DNA from: Entoloma clypeatum
Lineage: Eukaryota > Basidiomycota > Agaricomycetes > Agaricales > Entolomataceae
Reading direction: 5' to 3'
Length of the DNA: 64,000 nucleotides
Assembly (NCBI GenBank): GCA_963565915.1
Contig: OY751492.1
Span: 4,154,001 to 4,218,000 of the forward strand
In this document: piece by piece, positions 54,438 through 64,000 of the stretch
Position numbering within the stretch: position 1 is the first letter of the stretch
How the letters are laid out: every line of letters begins with the position of its first letter
Translations under genes and position numbers: made by a program
The notes under the pieces: model-generated
Database searches by the model: none
Told to the model about the DNA's origin: nothing
The model's input: the letters and a program-made list of their open reading frames with translations, nothing else

Positions 54438-55127
54438 TCAATCTGATGTCAGTGTTTCCGGTAATCCATGAAGTTTCCAGACTTCGTCCCGATATAGCTT
54501 AGCTAATCCCTCAGCTGAGACTTTATCACATGTTTTGATAAAGTGTGCTTGTTTTGTAGATCTACAAGTGACCACTAATATGGCGTTATATCCCTGGGCT
54601 TCTGGGAGTCCTACAATAAAGTCCGCAGTGACATGTTTCCATGGTCCAGCATGTTCTGTGTTTGCTTTTAATTTACCGGCCAGTGGTTGAGGCACATTTT
54701 TTGATCATTGGCATTTGTCGCAGCCCTCAACATAAGCTTTGACCATGTTTGTGATTCCGGGCCACCAATAATTACGCATAACTAATTCCAGTGTTTTCCA
54801 TTGACCCGGATGTCCAGCGACTGGATTGTCGTGATGTAATTTAATAATTTCCACCCTGAGTTCCTGATCCTTTGGAACGTAAACCTTTCCTCTGTGCAAC
54901 AATAAACCCTGCTCCTCATGCCATTCCTCCGCTCGTAATGTTTTTGTTTTTGTTTTCTTTAATTCTTCCACTGCTTTGAGCACTTGCTCATCAAACTCTT
55001 TAGCATCCCTGATGTGTTTCAATAGTTTAGTTTCTTCTCCATCAATAAGTAGATGTCCCCGATCCATTGCACGCAAGTGGAAATATTCGGGTTTCAATAG
55101 TGTTACATCCTCATTGTCATTTTCCAC
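54438..55127 (-). pseudogene. pol: Gypsy-3 integrase N-terminal part (broken)
   Basis: Minus strand. The HHCC zinc finger (HHDNPVAGHPGQWKTLELV to CDKCQ) ends at TGA 54704-54702 where CQ(R)xK is expected. The core resumes with HVTADFIVGLPEAQGYNAIL and ends at TGA 54437-54435 in SD(R)GPQFAA, a strongly conserved integrase motif whose Arg is CGA-coded in most relatives here. Confidence 0.85.
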
Positions 55128-55130
55128 CCC

Positions 55131-56416
55131 CTATCTATGGTCGACTCTTCTTGAAAGAGCATCCGTCTTCCCCATTGAGGTTCCTGCCTTGTGTATTAAT
55201 TTAAAGTTGAAACATGTTAGATACAACGCCCAATGTGCTTGTCTGCGATCAAGCTTTCGACCCTGCATGGAGTACTCCAGGTTTTTGTGATCGGTCCAGA
55301 TCTCAATCTCATGTTTGGCTCCTTCAAGGTGGTGTCTCCATGCTTCCAGCGCTCTGAGCATTTCTTTATCATGGACATCATAATTCCGTTCCACGCCATT
55401 CAATCCTTTAGACAAGAAAGCACATGGTCTCCCGTGGCCGTCTTCACATTCCATAGATAAGATCACCCCTGTGGCAAAGTCCGATGCATCCGATTCTACC
55501 CTTAATTTTCGATCTGGATCAGGGGAAACTAATATGGGTGCTTCCGTAAATAATTCCTTTAGTTCTCTAAATGCTTCTTCCTGCTCCGTACTCCATTTCC
55601 ATACCATGTCCTTCCTTGTTGAATTATGTAATGGTCCAGCCACTTTAGAGAAGTCCTTGATGAATCTTCGATAGAAATTGGCGAGTCCAAGGAATGATTG
55701 TACTTCCTTGACCTTAGTCGGTGTCAGCCATTGTTTGATGGCATCTACTTTCAAAGGGTCCATCCTGATTCCGTCTTTCCCAATAATTAATCCCAAGAAC
55801 TCTATTTTGTCTCTATCAAAGAAACATTTTTCTGGTTTCAAGAATAAATCGTTTTCTCGTAATCTTTTCAAAACTTCTTCCACTATGGTGTCGTGCCCTT
55901 CTTTTCCTTCTGTTGCCACTAATATATCATCGATATAAATAACCATGTATCCCTGGTCGATGAAGTCCCTAAAGATATCATTCATCATGGTCTGGAACAT
56001 GCTCGGGGAATTATTCAATCCAAAAAACATGACTGTCGGTTCAAAGGCTCCATCAGGGGTCATAAATGCCGCTTTCCACTCATCTCCCTCCTTGATGCGC
56101 ACATTGTTGTATCCCCATCTGAGATCCATCTTGGTGAACCTTTTCTTCCCTTTTAACTTATCAATCAACTCCGGAATTAACGGGAGCGGATAATTATTTT
56201 GAACAGTCCAGCTATTAATATATCGGTAATCCTGTACCATTTGTTTCTTTCCATCCTTTTTGGGTATAAAGAACACTGGCAAGGTTTGTGACAACTTGGT
56301 AGGTCTGATATATCCTTTACATAATTGCTCGTTCACAAACTCAGATACTTCTTTCCTTTCTCCTGGTGACAGTGGGTAAACCTTAGCCTTTTTTGGGACG
56401 AAATCGGGCTTTAAGT
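55131..56416 (-). pseudogene. pol: Gypsy-3 reverse transcriptase and RNase H
   Basis: Minus strand, open from about 56430 (DLKPDFVPKKAKVYPLSP) to TAG 55133-55131. RT: FIPKKDGKKQMVQDYRYIN, DLRWGYNNVRIKEGDEWKAAF and catalytic YIDD near 55935. RNase H: VESDASDFATGVILS to ALSRRV. About 420 residues are free of stops. A frameshift near 56480 separates it from the protease side. Confidence 0.9.
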
Positions 56417-57381
56417 CTATGGCATGATCCCATGGTTTCCGAATTGGTAATCTTTCCGATGCCTTTTTCTCAAAGACAGATAATATGGGTGATATTTACA
56501 AGGCACTTTCTGCTCTGCAGATTCTTCTTGCATAGCTTCCGTCTTTGCTCCTCTGATCATATGAATAACTTCCTCTGATGTACTTTCTTCATCCATGTCT
56601 ATGGCTTCAATAATTCTTCCGCCCCATTTGGCTCTAGCCATTTTCTTTAAGTAGTGCATTCTATGCATTCCACATTCTTCTGGACATCATGATAGTTTGA
56701 CATTCCCATGTTTCCAATCAATTTCCGGGTTGTGGCATTTCAACCAGGTGTGTCCCACAATAATTTTAGCTTTCCCTAAGTTACATGCCTCGAACACCGC
56801 TATTTCCACATGCCTCTTGTGTCGCATAGCCAGAACTGCTTCATGCGTGATTGAGCCTCCTTGGTTAAGCGTGCCATCCATGTTGTACACCCGAATAGGA
56901 AATGGTAGTTCCCTTAATTTAATGTTGTTTTTCTTGGCGAAGTCCACATCAATGAACATTCCGGTTGCCCCTGAGTCCAATAAGGCTTCAACATCGAAAG
57001 TGTGTTTGTCCTGCAGTGTTTCCAGCGTGATTTTCATCATGAGCTCCTTTTCCAAAGAAGCTGATCTAATAAATGATGGTTCCCCCATTGAGTCCGTTTG
57101 CCTATTTAAATTATCTGATTCTTCTGAACAGGGAATTAAGCATTCGTCCATAAGGGCCGAACCAAGCCTCGTTTCTGAGGACTCCCCAATGATATAATTT
57201 ACAAGCATATCTAAGTCTGATTCATCTTTTTTTGGTTTTTCTCTCCTAGGTTTATCTAATAGTATTTTATTGTACGTAACTGCTGCATCCGAAAGTTTCT
57301 GAAACCATGATTTTACAGTGTCCTTATGTATATAAGAGTCTATAGGCAATTGTTCATAGTGATTTGTCAGAGCCAGCGGGG
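56417..57381 (-). pseudogene. pol: Gypsy-3 protease region (broken)
   Basis: Minus strand. The aspartic protease motif LLDSGATGMFIDVDFAKK lies near 56970. A TGA at 56686-56684 (KLS(R)CPEECG) interrupts, the frame continues to about 56480, then shifts. The left side abuts the solo LTR. Confidence 0.85.
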
Positions 57382-57828
57382 TGTTATGGATTCGCTATCC
57401 ATGGCATTGATCGCTCAGACAAGATACAAGACATAGAGGCCTTATCTGATTAATGGCCAGTTTCATCTTATCTATTGGTTTCATGCTTACTATTCACTTT
57501 TACATCATTCGGGCCCTGGCCTCCGCTTACTCACTACAGTATGGTCATTATTACCATATCTAGATGGTTACTCTCACACATCCTTGACATCACGTTACTT
57601 ATTGGACTATACTTAGATACTCTGACTCACGCGGCAGCAGTTACCATAGACACCTACTCCGGGTCCGCTTCTGGAGTCAGACTGGAACTGCTCTAGAGTC
57701 ATCTAGATGACTCGACCTTCTAGTATATATAGGGTAGATACATTGCATGTATTCCCCAGATCTAGCAATCACCTTGGTATCCTTAAGCCTCTCTGCCTAA
57801 GCATCGCATGGGTTTGTCAACCATAACA
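57382..57828 (+). repeat. Solo LTR (447 bp) of the Gypsy-1 group inside Gypsy-3
   Basis: TGTTATGG...CCATAACA. Shares TCTAGCAATCAC and the GGTTTGTnnnCATAACA ending with the Gypsy-1 LTR. Flanks CGGGG (57377-57381) and CAGGG (57829-57833) fit a 5-bp TSD with one CpG-type mismatch. TATATATAGGG near 57725 is a TATA-like box. Confidence 0.75.
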
Positions 57829-57836
57829 CAGGGGAA

Positions 57837-58925
57837 TTACTGGTTGACATTTACAAAACCCTGCTGCCCTGCAGCTTGTCCATTGGGATTCAGCGCAGGT
57901 GCGCTATTCACACCCATTTGTCCATTTGTGGCTTGACGCGCTTGACGCCTTGCCGTTATCTGTCTCAGAATTTCTTCCTCCTCGTGCTCATCAATTTGTT
58001 CAATCATTGCTGCTTGTACCCTGCGCTGCAGCTGCCTGCAATCTCGGGCGAAATGCCCTTGTCCACCACAGTTATAGCAGTTACCAGGAGCTCGTCGCTG
58101 GTTCCTGTCGATGTTCATCACATTTGGATCATGTCGTTGTTGTTGCTTACCATTTTGCTGGGGACGGTACCCCCCATTCTGTTTTTGCCCAAAGGGCCTT
58201 CCGAAATTATTCTGGCCTTGCGGCTGCGGTGCTTGCTGATTCTGGGGATGATTTTCCCATTGGTTCCCTTGTCTTTGAGGTCCCTGCCTCATTCCTTGCC
58301 TCACGGCATAATTTTCTTCAGCCCTTCCGATGGCTGAGATTTCTTCGACAGTTTCCTGCATGGTGTCCTGCTGCCTTCCTTGTTGAAACAATTGTTGTAC
58401 AATTGAGTCCCAGGCATTTCTTTCTAATAAGGAAATCCCATGATGATCCTCAATTTTTCCTTTGATCACCAGTGTTCCAAACTGCGTGATCCAGTCGTCT
58501 GTCTTCATCTGATTCTTTTTGAACCCCTCAATCTTTGCTCTGGCCCATTCCACTTCGGTGGTAGGGCAAAACCTTGTGGTAATTTCATAGACTAAGTTTC
58601 GATATGTTGGCCACTCATTTGATTCCATGCATTGGGTGAGTCATTTCTCCCCATATGTTCCTGCAATTGGTCCATCTAATCGGGACCAGACTGCAATACA
58701 GACTTCGTCATCCCCATGTAGCAAATCTCAATTTACTCAGATCCGTGTGAGCATTTTTGCCCACCATCCCAAAAACAGGGGTCGGGATCCACTATATTTA
58801 CTGGGATCTGCAGCTATTTCAATCCTTCGGCCTGGTCGGAGAGGGGGTGGTGCAATGGGGGGGTCATGATGTTCATGATTTTTATGATGATCGGGGGCTT
58901 GGTCCTGAAGATCTTGATTGTCCAT
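57837..58925 (-). pseudogene. gag: Gypsy-3 gag (broken), one CCHC knuckle
   Basis: Minus strand, ATG at 58925. The N-terminal part contains three TGA codons (58739-58737, two codons further on, and near 58639), each at an Arg-plausible site (for example TRI(R)VN(R)DLLHGDDE). It then runs open through the capsid region (NLVYEITTRFCPTTEVEWA) and a Gln-rich stretch to the knuckle CYNCGGQGHFARDC near 58060. Ends TAA 57839-57837. Confidence 0.85.
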
Positions 58926-59490
58926 GTTGGTGTTCTGACGGGGGGGAGTGTTTTTGGTTTGAACAGTAGTACCTTACATCGGGTGCGCGACCCTGTTCTG
59001 ACGCTTAGGTGAAAAAAAATCTGAAAAGAAAACCCAAAGAACGATCTGTCTACCCAGGCAGTTGGGATGCCCGAATGGAGGAAGATCTAGGAAAGATGAA
59101 GTCCACGTGGTCAATATCCCTACGCACACTGGACTGGTCGAATCAAGATGTCGAGGAGTCGGAGATTGGAACACCTGTTGCGAACTAGACGTGTACGGTC
59201 TTCTCTTCGAAACCGTCACACACGCCAGCAACTTCCCTGAAGGTTAGATGTGTCGGCCTTTGGTTACCACGACACGGGACAGGCTCAACGTTTCCCTGTG
59301 TGTCTCGAACGGCAACACTAGTTATAATGGGTGTATAAAGTGTTTTCTCTTCTTATCCCTGAAGTCCAGGAGGTCCCCCTTAACGCTAGGGTCTGTGTAT
59401 AGTACTTTTGATGAAAAAGCACGAAACGGCGAAGTTGAAATGGAGGAAAGGGAAGTGAGATTGGGCGGGCGAGTTTAGAGCTTGTTCTTC
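58926..59490 (-). other. Gypsy-3 leader between 5' LTR and gag
   Basis: No ORF with motifs. The first bases after the LTR on the minus strand are GAAGAACAAGCTC; I could not match them to a tRNA 3' end. Confidence 0.5.
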
Positions 59491-59804
59491 TGTTGAGGCA
59501 ATGCTAAGTCTGACGATGTCACGAGCCCAAACTTCTGAACTTAGAGGAAAAACGTGGAAAGGTGATGAAGGTGCTGTATTGCCAAGAGACCCAGCAGGAA
59601 TCTCAAGAGAACAAGCGAAAGTACGCTACTTATATATGTAAATACCATGAGGCTGCATTGAGGCAGCGTCATGCTGCGCGACTCCAGATCCTTCGCATCC
59701 TGCTGCGTGATAATGATAAGATGTCCTCATGTACGATATGATGTAGATAAGATAAGATCGAGATAAGATAAGATAAAGTGAAAAGTGAAAATACGATCAT
59801 AACA
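59491..59804 (-). repeat. Gypsy-3 5' LTR (314 bp), GATA-site cluster
   Basis: Same family as 53126-53469, with fewer GATAAG words. The differences from the partner LTR are mainly two length changes plus scattered transitions. Confidence 0.9.
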
Positions 59805-60188
59805 GCGACCGTTGGGGACGAGAGATGGCTGTGGGGCGCGAGTGGAGGCAGTCGGGCATGAGGGGCGGTCGTTGGGGACAAGGGGGGGCCATTGGTGACG
59901 AGAGATGCCTGTTGAGGACAACAGGCGGCCGTTGGGTGCTAGTGGAGGTTGTTGGGGACAAGGGGCAGCTGTTGGGCGCGAGTGGAGGTTGTTGGGGATG
60001 AGGGGCAGCCGTGGGGCATGAGTAGAGGCCGTTGGTCATGAGGGGAGGCCGTTGGGGATAACAGGCACCATTGGGCACAAGTGGTGGCTGTTGGGGATGA
60101 GGAGCAGCCTTGGGGCATGAGGGGCAGTCATTGGGGAGGAGGGGGGGCCGTCAGTGATGAGAGACGCATTGGGTATGAGTGGAGGTCG
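59805..60188. repeat. Minisatellite (GTTGGGGACAAGGGG type), right of Gypsy-3
   Basis: About seventeen units. Continuation of the 52690-53125 array after the Gypsy-3 insertion. Confidence 0.7.
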
Positions 60189-60390
60189 TTGGGTCAGCTG
60201 TTGGGCAGGGCCAGTAAGTCATGTGACTATACATTTACTTCACAATATGTTCTGGGAGCAAACTGGGGTGTCAATAAAAAATCTGACCCACATTTTTTCT
60301 GCCAGTATGATCGCCATGCAAATTAAAAATGACCTCATAGAATATACACCAAGGCATAACAAGGATCTATTTTCAAATATGATCACTGTA

Positions 60391-60496
60391 TTTGCATGAT
60401 GCAAATGGAGGAACACACTATTGAGAATATTTCAAACATGATTCCTCTTTGACTGCAGCATACATCATGAAGAATTTTTCTAATATACATCTGACT

Positions 60497-60541
<45 letters not shown>

Positions 60542-61341
60542 AAAAAAGTTCCAATATTTGTTTTACAATTTGCGCTTCCTTCCTATGGTGAATATACTTT
60601 TAGTTTGTTTGGCCATATATTCCATGAACAGAAGATGTTCAAACTAGGAATTTGAGTCCAGAACACATGGCCAAACTTATGATGATCAATATAGTGAATT
60701 TGTTCTCCCTTCTACACCCTGGATTAATGGCAAAATAAAACACTTATTTGTTTCATGTTTATTTCACATAAGCTCATGGGATATAGAAGCCAATGCCCGC
60801 AGTGAGGGAGGGGATGGGGTGGGGGTGAGGACATGCAGCAAATGGGGCTCTCATATGGCATGGGGGGTTGGGCGGAGGTGGACAGGGTAGCCACAGCATA
60901 TGTTTTGGTGCTCAAATCTCAAATTTTATGTTTTTTTGGGCTGTTCACAGAATTATGGAACAAAGTGTGTAAGGGGGACATACGTGAAAATGGGTTCATG
61001 GATGTGAACCCTGGTGTAGATTTCAATGCTACAAAATGAACATCTATGTCTTTTTTTCATATGTTTTTGGTCCTGGTATATTGTATGCGACAGGAAAACG
61101 ACCCAGTGTTAATTTAATTGATGTGCCGAGATCTTGGTGATCGGCATGTCGAACCAAAAATAAATTGATTTGAAAGGGCGCAAAAAGAAACCAAATTGAG
61201 CAAGGGCAGGAGTGTGGGGAAAGGACGAGAGCTCACTCACTATCTGATGCAGCAATGCCCCAACGTGCTCTGAGATGGAAGTCATGCAACACAGTCATGC
61301 TAAGGTATTAGGACTTGATAGTATGTCACCCCTACTGACTA
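60391..61341. other. Unassigned region with a 42-base T run
   Basis: T run at 60499-60540, which may be the poly(A) tail of a minus-strand retroposon, though no LINE or SINE body was recognised beside it. No supported ORF elsewhere. Confidence 0.4.
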
Positions 61342-61496
61342 CTGTACTATTACAACCATAGGTTCACACACATGACCAAAAAGCTTTCCCGACAAATCCC
61401 CAAAATTCGGATAAATTGAGAAAAAATTATTTCCGGGGTCAAAAAAAAAAAAGTCGGTGTTACACGTTATGTGAACCTACGGTCGTAATAGTACAG
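61342..61496. mobile_element. 155-bp Tc1/mariner-like MITE
   Basis: CTGTACTATTACAACCATAG and the inverse TACGGTCGTAATAGTACAG, with TA on both sides (61340-61341 and 61497-61498). The interior is A-rich. Confidence 0.75.
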
Positions 61497-61534
61497 TAGG
61501 TTGATCCAATTCAAATATATAGAGGCAAGTTCCA

Positions 61535-62668
61535 GTGTCCCACAATGACTGTGTCATCATGTGTAAGATTCTGCCCACCCTTGCACCACGGCACATGACC
61601 GTCATGGTCTGCGATGAGGAAGATCCCTCAAAACGACCATGGTACTCCCCGGAATTTATGTATAATCTTAAATCCCCCCTCGCCGATATCTGGGCATACT
61701 GTGCAAACGTGACTGTCCCCCTATCACCCTTCAATAATTACAACGAGCCAGGAAAACGCGTCCTAGACCGATTTCCTGACCGCATCATCCACGACATCAC
61801 CCTTATCCGCGGCAAAACCGCTAAGGAGCGTGCCGAAGCCAGGAAGTTACGCCTCGTCACTCTTAACAAGGTGTTCAATGCCAACATCTGCTCTAACAAA
61901 TCTGCTGTCATTGTCACCGACGTGGCCGTTCCCTCCCTTGTGTCAGGCCATCAAGCTGTTGCAGCTTGGGAAACCTGGCACATGGGGTCTCCATCAATAA
62001 AGACTGGGCGGCTGGTGGCCTCGCAGTCTCTGACGACACTGAAACCTTAGCAATAGGACACAGGTTCTCCAACCTGGTCACTCTGCTAGGGCCTCTCCCA
62101 ACTGGAAGAAATCCACATCTTCACCGACTCTGTCAACGCCATCCGGCGCGCCACAGACCCGGACCTCCACTCTTCGCAGGCAACTGCACTCGCTATCATC
62201 AGCAACCTGGTCCCTTGGTTTGAGGAACCAGGTCTGAAATCCAAGGTCTTCTTTCACCGTGTCCCTGATTGCTCGGACCATGGCTTCGAACCCCATCGTG
62301 CAGTGCACGACTTCGCCTCCTCGATACACATTGAGTGTGGCGAGTCGGCCTCCAGATCCCTCGACTTCAATATGAAACAATTCACGGAAGACATGCTAGG
62401 CGACTGGAACAGTCTGTATCAGTCCCCCAAGTATGTTGGCCATCACTACCAATTCCCGAGGTTGTGCGTCAGACGCCAAGACCACGCTTGGGCCAAAAGA
62501 ATGAAACCGTCCCACCTCAAGGGCAGCACATGGCTTAAGGATGTGGGTCACTCCCAATCCCTCACGGCCCAAATGGTTCGCGGCCTCACCAGCCACGCCC
62601 CAATTGGCCACTATAGACATAGGTTCAACATTGGCGACAAGGTTGAACAATGTGACTGTGGGTCAGGG
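61535..62668 (+). pseudogene. LINE-2b: LINE ORF2 C-terminal part, RNase H-like, truncated by Gypsy-1b
   Basis: Plus strand, with at least two frameshifts (near 61985 and 62090). Segments: a region with AEARKLRLVTLNKVFNANIC, then an RNase H-like part (VTDVAV; GGLAVSD; IHIFTDSVNAIRRATDPDL), and then SQSLTAQMVRGLTSHAPIGH to CDCGSG, identical in type to LINE-2a. The chain breaks at 62668, inside the Cys cluster, where the minus-strand Gypsy-1 relative begins. Confidence 0.75.
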
Positions 62669-63029
62669 TGTTATGCTTAACAAACCGTTCCAAGGTTCGG
62701 GCAGAGTATGCAGGAAGTGGAAAGGCGAAGAGCAATGTGATTGCTAAATCTAAGGAATCTACAGGAGGTTTATATAGGTACTGACTATAGGCGGTAGCGG
62801 ATGAGTCAGTACTGTGGAAGGCTATGTACAGTGAGTAAGCTGACTGTGGAAAGCGAGTCAGCGCGGGAGCAAAGTATACTAAAGGGGATGACGAAGTAAT
62901 GTAATGAGTCAGACTGGGAATCGAAGGTTGCGAAGTAGACATTAGACATAGTGAGTTTGTAAGAGGGTACCGAGTCGGGCCGATAAGTAAAAGATATGAC
63001 GTGGTCCTCATACCGTAGAGTCCATAACA
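62669..63029 (-). repeat. Gypsy-1b 3' LTR (361 bp)
   Basis: On the minus strand begins TGTTATGGACTC and ends AAGCATAACA. Collinear with 5772-6141, with many substitutions. The purine tract TTGGAGAGGGGAACA abuts it at 63030-63044. Confidence 0.85.
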
Positions 63030-63063
63030 TGTTCCCCTCTCCAAGCTCTGTGTCCTCACAGAG

Positions 63064-63435
63064 TCACTGTCCCCATCCCTCGTTGTTGCTGGGATCGGAC
63101 CAGTTCGGACTCTCCTTGAGGCTCCAATCATATATCAACTCCTCATTGATAGCTACGGCGAGTTCAAGGCCTTTGATGGCCAGCCGAATACGTCGATTTT
63201 CGATGACGAGGGTGCTGGTGTAGTTCCTGAGGATTTGTTTCTCTTTGGGAGTCGGGGCGACGGGGAGATTGGACAACAAATGAAGTCGGATGTTCATCTG
63301 GCGATGAAGGAGGTCAGCGAGGGAAGTTTCGAGGGCATGGATTTGGTCTCTCATGGAGAGCGCTTCATTCATAAGGGCAGCGATGGCGGGGTTGATGTCG
63401 GTGGTGGAGGTGGAGGTAATGATGGTGTTTGACAT
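63064..63435 (-). CDS. Gypsy-1b ORF3, 123 residues, homologue of 5366-5734
   Basis: Minus strand, ATG at 63435. Aligns end to end with the Gypsy-1 ORF3 and keeps EALSMRDQIHALETS, LHRQM(N)IRLH and the DP..N(E)GW ending. Intact, although the neighbouring pol fragment carries stops. Function unknown. Confidence 0.6.
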   Translation of the reverse strand: MSNTIITSTSTTDINPAIAALMNEALSMRDQIHALETSLADLLHRQMNIRLHLLSNLPVAPTPKEKQILRNYTSTLVIENRRIRLAIKGLELAVAINEELIYDWSLKESPNWSDPSNNEGWGQ

Positions 63436-63600
63436 GGCAGTGAGGATGGTTGAGAGATAAAAGAAGAATGGGGTGGCTATATTGGGCAGGGAAAAGACCA
63501 GAGCGGGGAACTCGGTGTGTGGTTGACTGATGAGGTCGATACTGCCATGGGTTTCGAGAACTCGTCTTTTATTGTGGACAAGACAGGTTCTGCCGATGGA

Positions 63601-64000
63601 AATCACGGATCAAATCCTGAGCATTCTGAACATTAGCTCAAGGTTCCCATGTGTTCTCTTCTGGGCCATATCCTTCCCACTGGACGAGGTACTGGATCTT
63701 TCTGCGGAACTTTCAAGAGTCTAGGATCGTAGACACATGGTACTCTTCTCGTCCTTCAACGATGACCGGATCAGGGGCTAGTTTCTTTTTCTGCATGGCG
63801 TACTTCGGAGTTTCATATGGTGACAACAGGGTCTCGTTGAACACAGGGTGAATCATCTTCCAAGTCTTCGGAAGATCAAGAAGATACGCGCTAGCTCCTT
63901 TCTTCTCTAGGACTTTGAATGGTCCATGTCGGAGTGCATCAAGTTTCTTTGAGGGGCGATCGGTCCTGATGTTAGTCCCTTCCAGCCACACCTTGTCCCC
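63601..64000 (-). pseudogene. pol: Gypsy-1b pol C-terminal fragment with chromodomain (broken)
   Basis: Minus strand. From the window edge it reads LEGTNIRTDRPSKKLDALRH through HPVFNETLLSPYETPKYA to STILDS, then TGA near 63717. In the chromodomain a second TGA (63640-63638) replaces the CGA of Gypsy-1 at 5170-5172. This direct pair shows the CGA-to-TGA change. Confidence 0.85.

Larger units (their letters stand above)
53126..59804 (-). mobile_element. Gypsy-3: decayed chromovirus, minus strand, 5-bp TSD
   Basis: LTRs at 59491-59804 (5') and 53126-53469 (3'). The TSD GCGAC is at 53121-53125 and 59805-59809. Order on the minus strand: gag, protease, RT, RNase H, integrase, chromodomain. About nine TGA codons, one TAG and a frameshift inactivate it. 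A solo LTR of the Gypsy-1 group (57382-57828) is inserted just downstream of gag. Confidence 0.93.
52334..60388. mobile_element. Palindromic TIR element (about 200-bp TIRs, TA flanks), host of Gypsy-3
   Basis: The left arm 52334-52531 starts CAGTGATCATATTTGAAAAT. The right arm, about 60189-60388, is its inverse with a few differences and ends ATGATCACTG. TA lies on both sides (52332-52333 and 60389-60390), as in Tc1/mariner elements. Between the arms lie minisatellite arrays and a hAT end fragment; Gypsy-3 (53126-59804) is inserted. Without Gypsy-3 the element is about 1.37 kb and has no transposase. Confidence 0.7.
62669..64000 (-). mobile_element. Gypsy-1b: second Gypsy-1 family copy, minus strand, truncated by window edge
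   Basis: 3' LTR at 62669-63029, then ORF3 and the C-terminal part of pol, all on the minus strand. The rest lies right of the window. Inserted into LINE-2b. Confidence 0.9.

Noticed and set aside
1..64000. TGA read as Arg or Trp by an altered genetic code
   Set aside because: The host kinase gene (1088 codons), Gypsy-2 gag and pol and LINE-1 ORF1 have no internal TGA. The pattern is limited to decayed elements and fits CGA-to-TGA mutation.

Overview
The window reads as a transposon-dense stretch of a filamentous basidiomycete (Agaricomycete-like) genome. The grounds are 50-75 bp GT-AG introns, Ty3/Gypsy chromoviruses with C-terminal chromodomains, Ty1/Copia elements, Tad-type LINEs, many hAT and Tc1/mariner-like MITEs, and one host gene with the domain make-up of basidiomycete MLKL_NTD-kinase proteins. 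Apart from that host gene, nearly everything recognised is mobile DNA, inserted in nested layers that can be read from target-site duplications (TSDs).

Layout. 1-6141: a decayed chromovirus (Gypsy-1) sitting in a hAT copy (hAT-A, to 7092), which itself sits in a Copia element (Copia-1, 7093-16954). Copia-1 is also split by two large hAT elements (hAT-B 7757-9854, hAT-C 10364-13006), each with a perfect 8-bp TSD. 16968-21358: minus-strand LINE fragments carrying a hAT MITE, another MITE, a long foldback palindrome with a solo LTR inside it, and a second 5'-truncated LINE. 22740-27161: Copia-2, with LTRs that read identical, a 5-bp TSD, a half-tRNA-type primer site and an in-frame gag-integrase fusion. 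27162-28093: a LINE ORF1 remnant (LINE-B) cut by two MITEs. 28111-41998: a nearly full-length LINE (LINE-1, minus strand) holding the youngest element, Gypsy-2 (29184-36459). Gypsy-2 has long open gag and pol frames and an antisense, spliced gene for a Zn(II)2Cys6-type protein. 42901-46861: the host gene, 12 exons, 1088 residues, reading as HeLo/MLKL-like helical domain, TKL-type kinase and a C-terminal domain I cannot name. 47051-62668: hAT copies, MITEs and LINE-2 fragments, plus a palindromic TIR element (52334-60388) into which the decayed chromovirus Gypsy-3 (53126-59804, minus) inserted. 62669-64000: a minus-strand relative of Gypsy-1, running off the window.

Two themes run through the window. 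First, the nonsense codons in the decayed elements are almost all TGA where arginine (CGA) is expected. The two differences I found between the Gypsy-2 LTRs are both CpG transitions, and two reverse transcriptases lost a catalytic Asp through CpG changes. Together this points to cytosine-methylation or RIP-like decay at CpG, not to an altered code. Second, several elements carry cargo or architecture beyond gag-pol: the antisense Zn2Cys6 gene of Gypsy-2, a small downstream ORF conserved in two Gypsy-1-family copies, GATA-site clusters in the Gypsy-3 LTRs, and a pervasive TCCG word bias in Gypsy-2.

All calls come from reading the sequence and the translations. No database search, alignment program or expression data was available.
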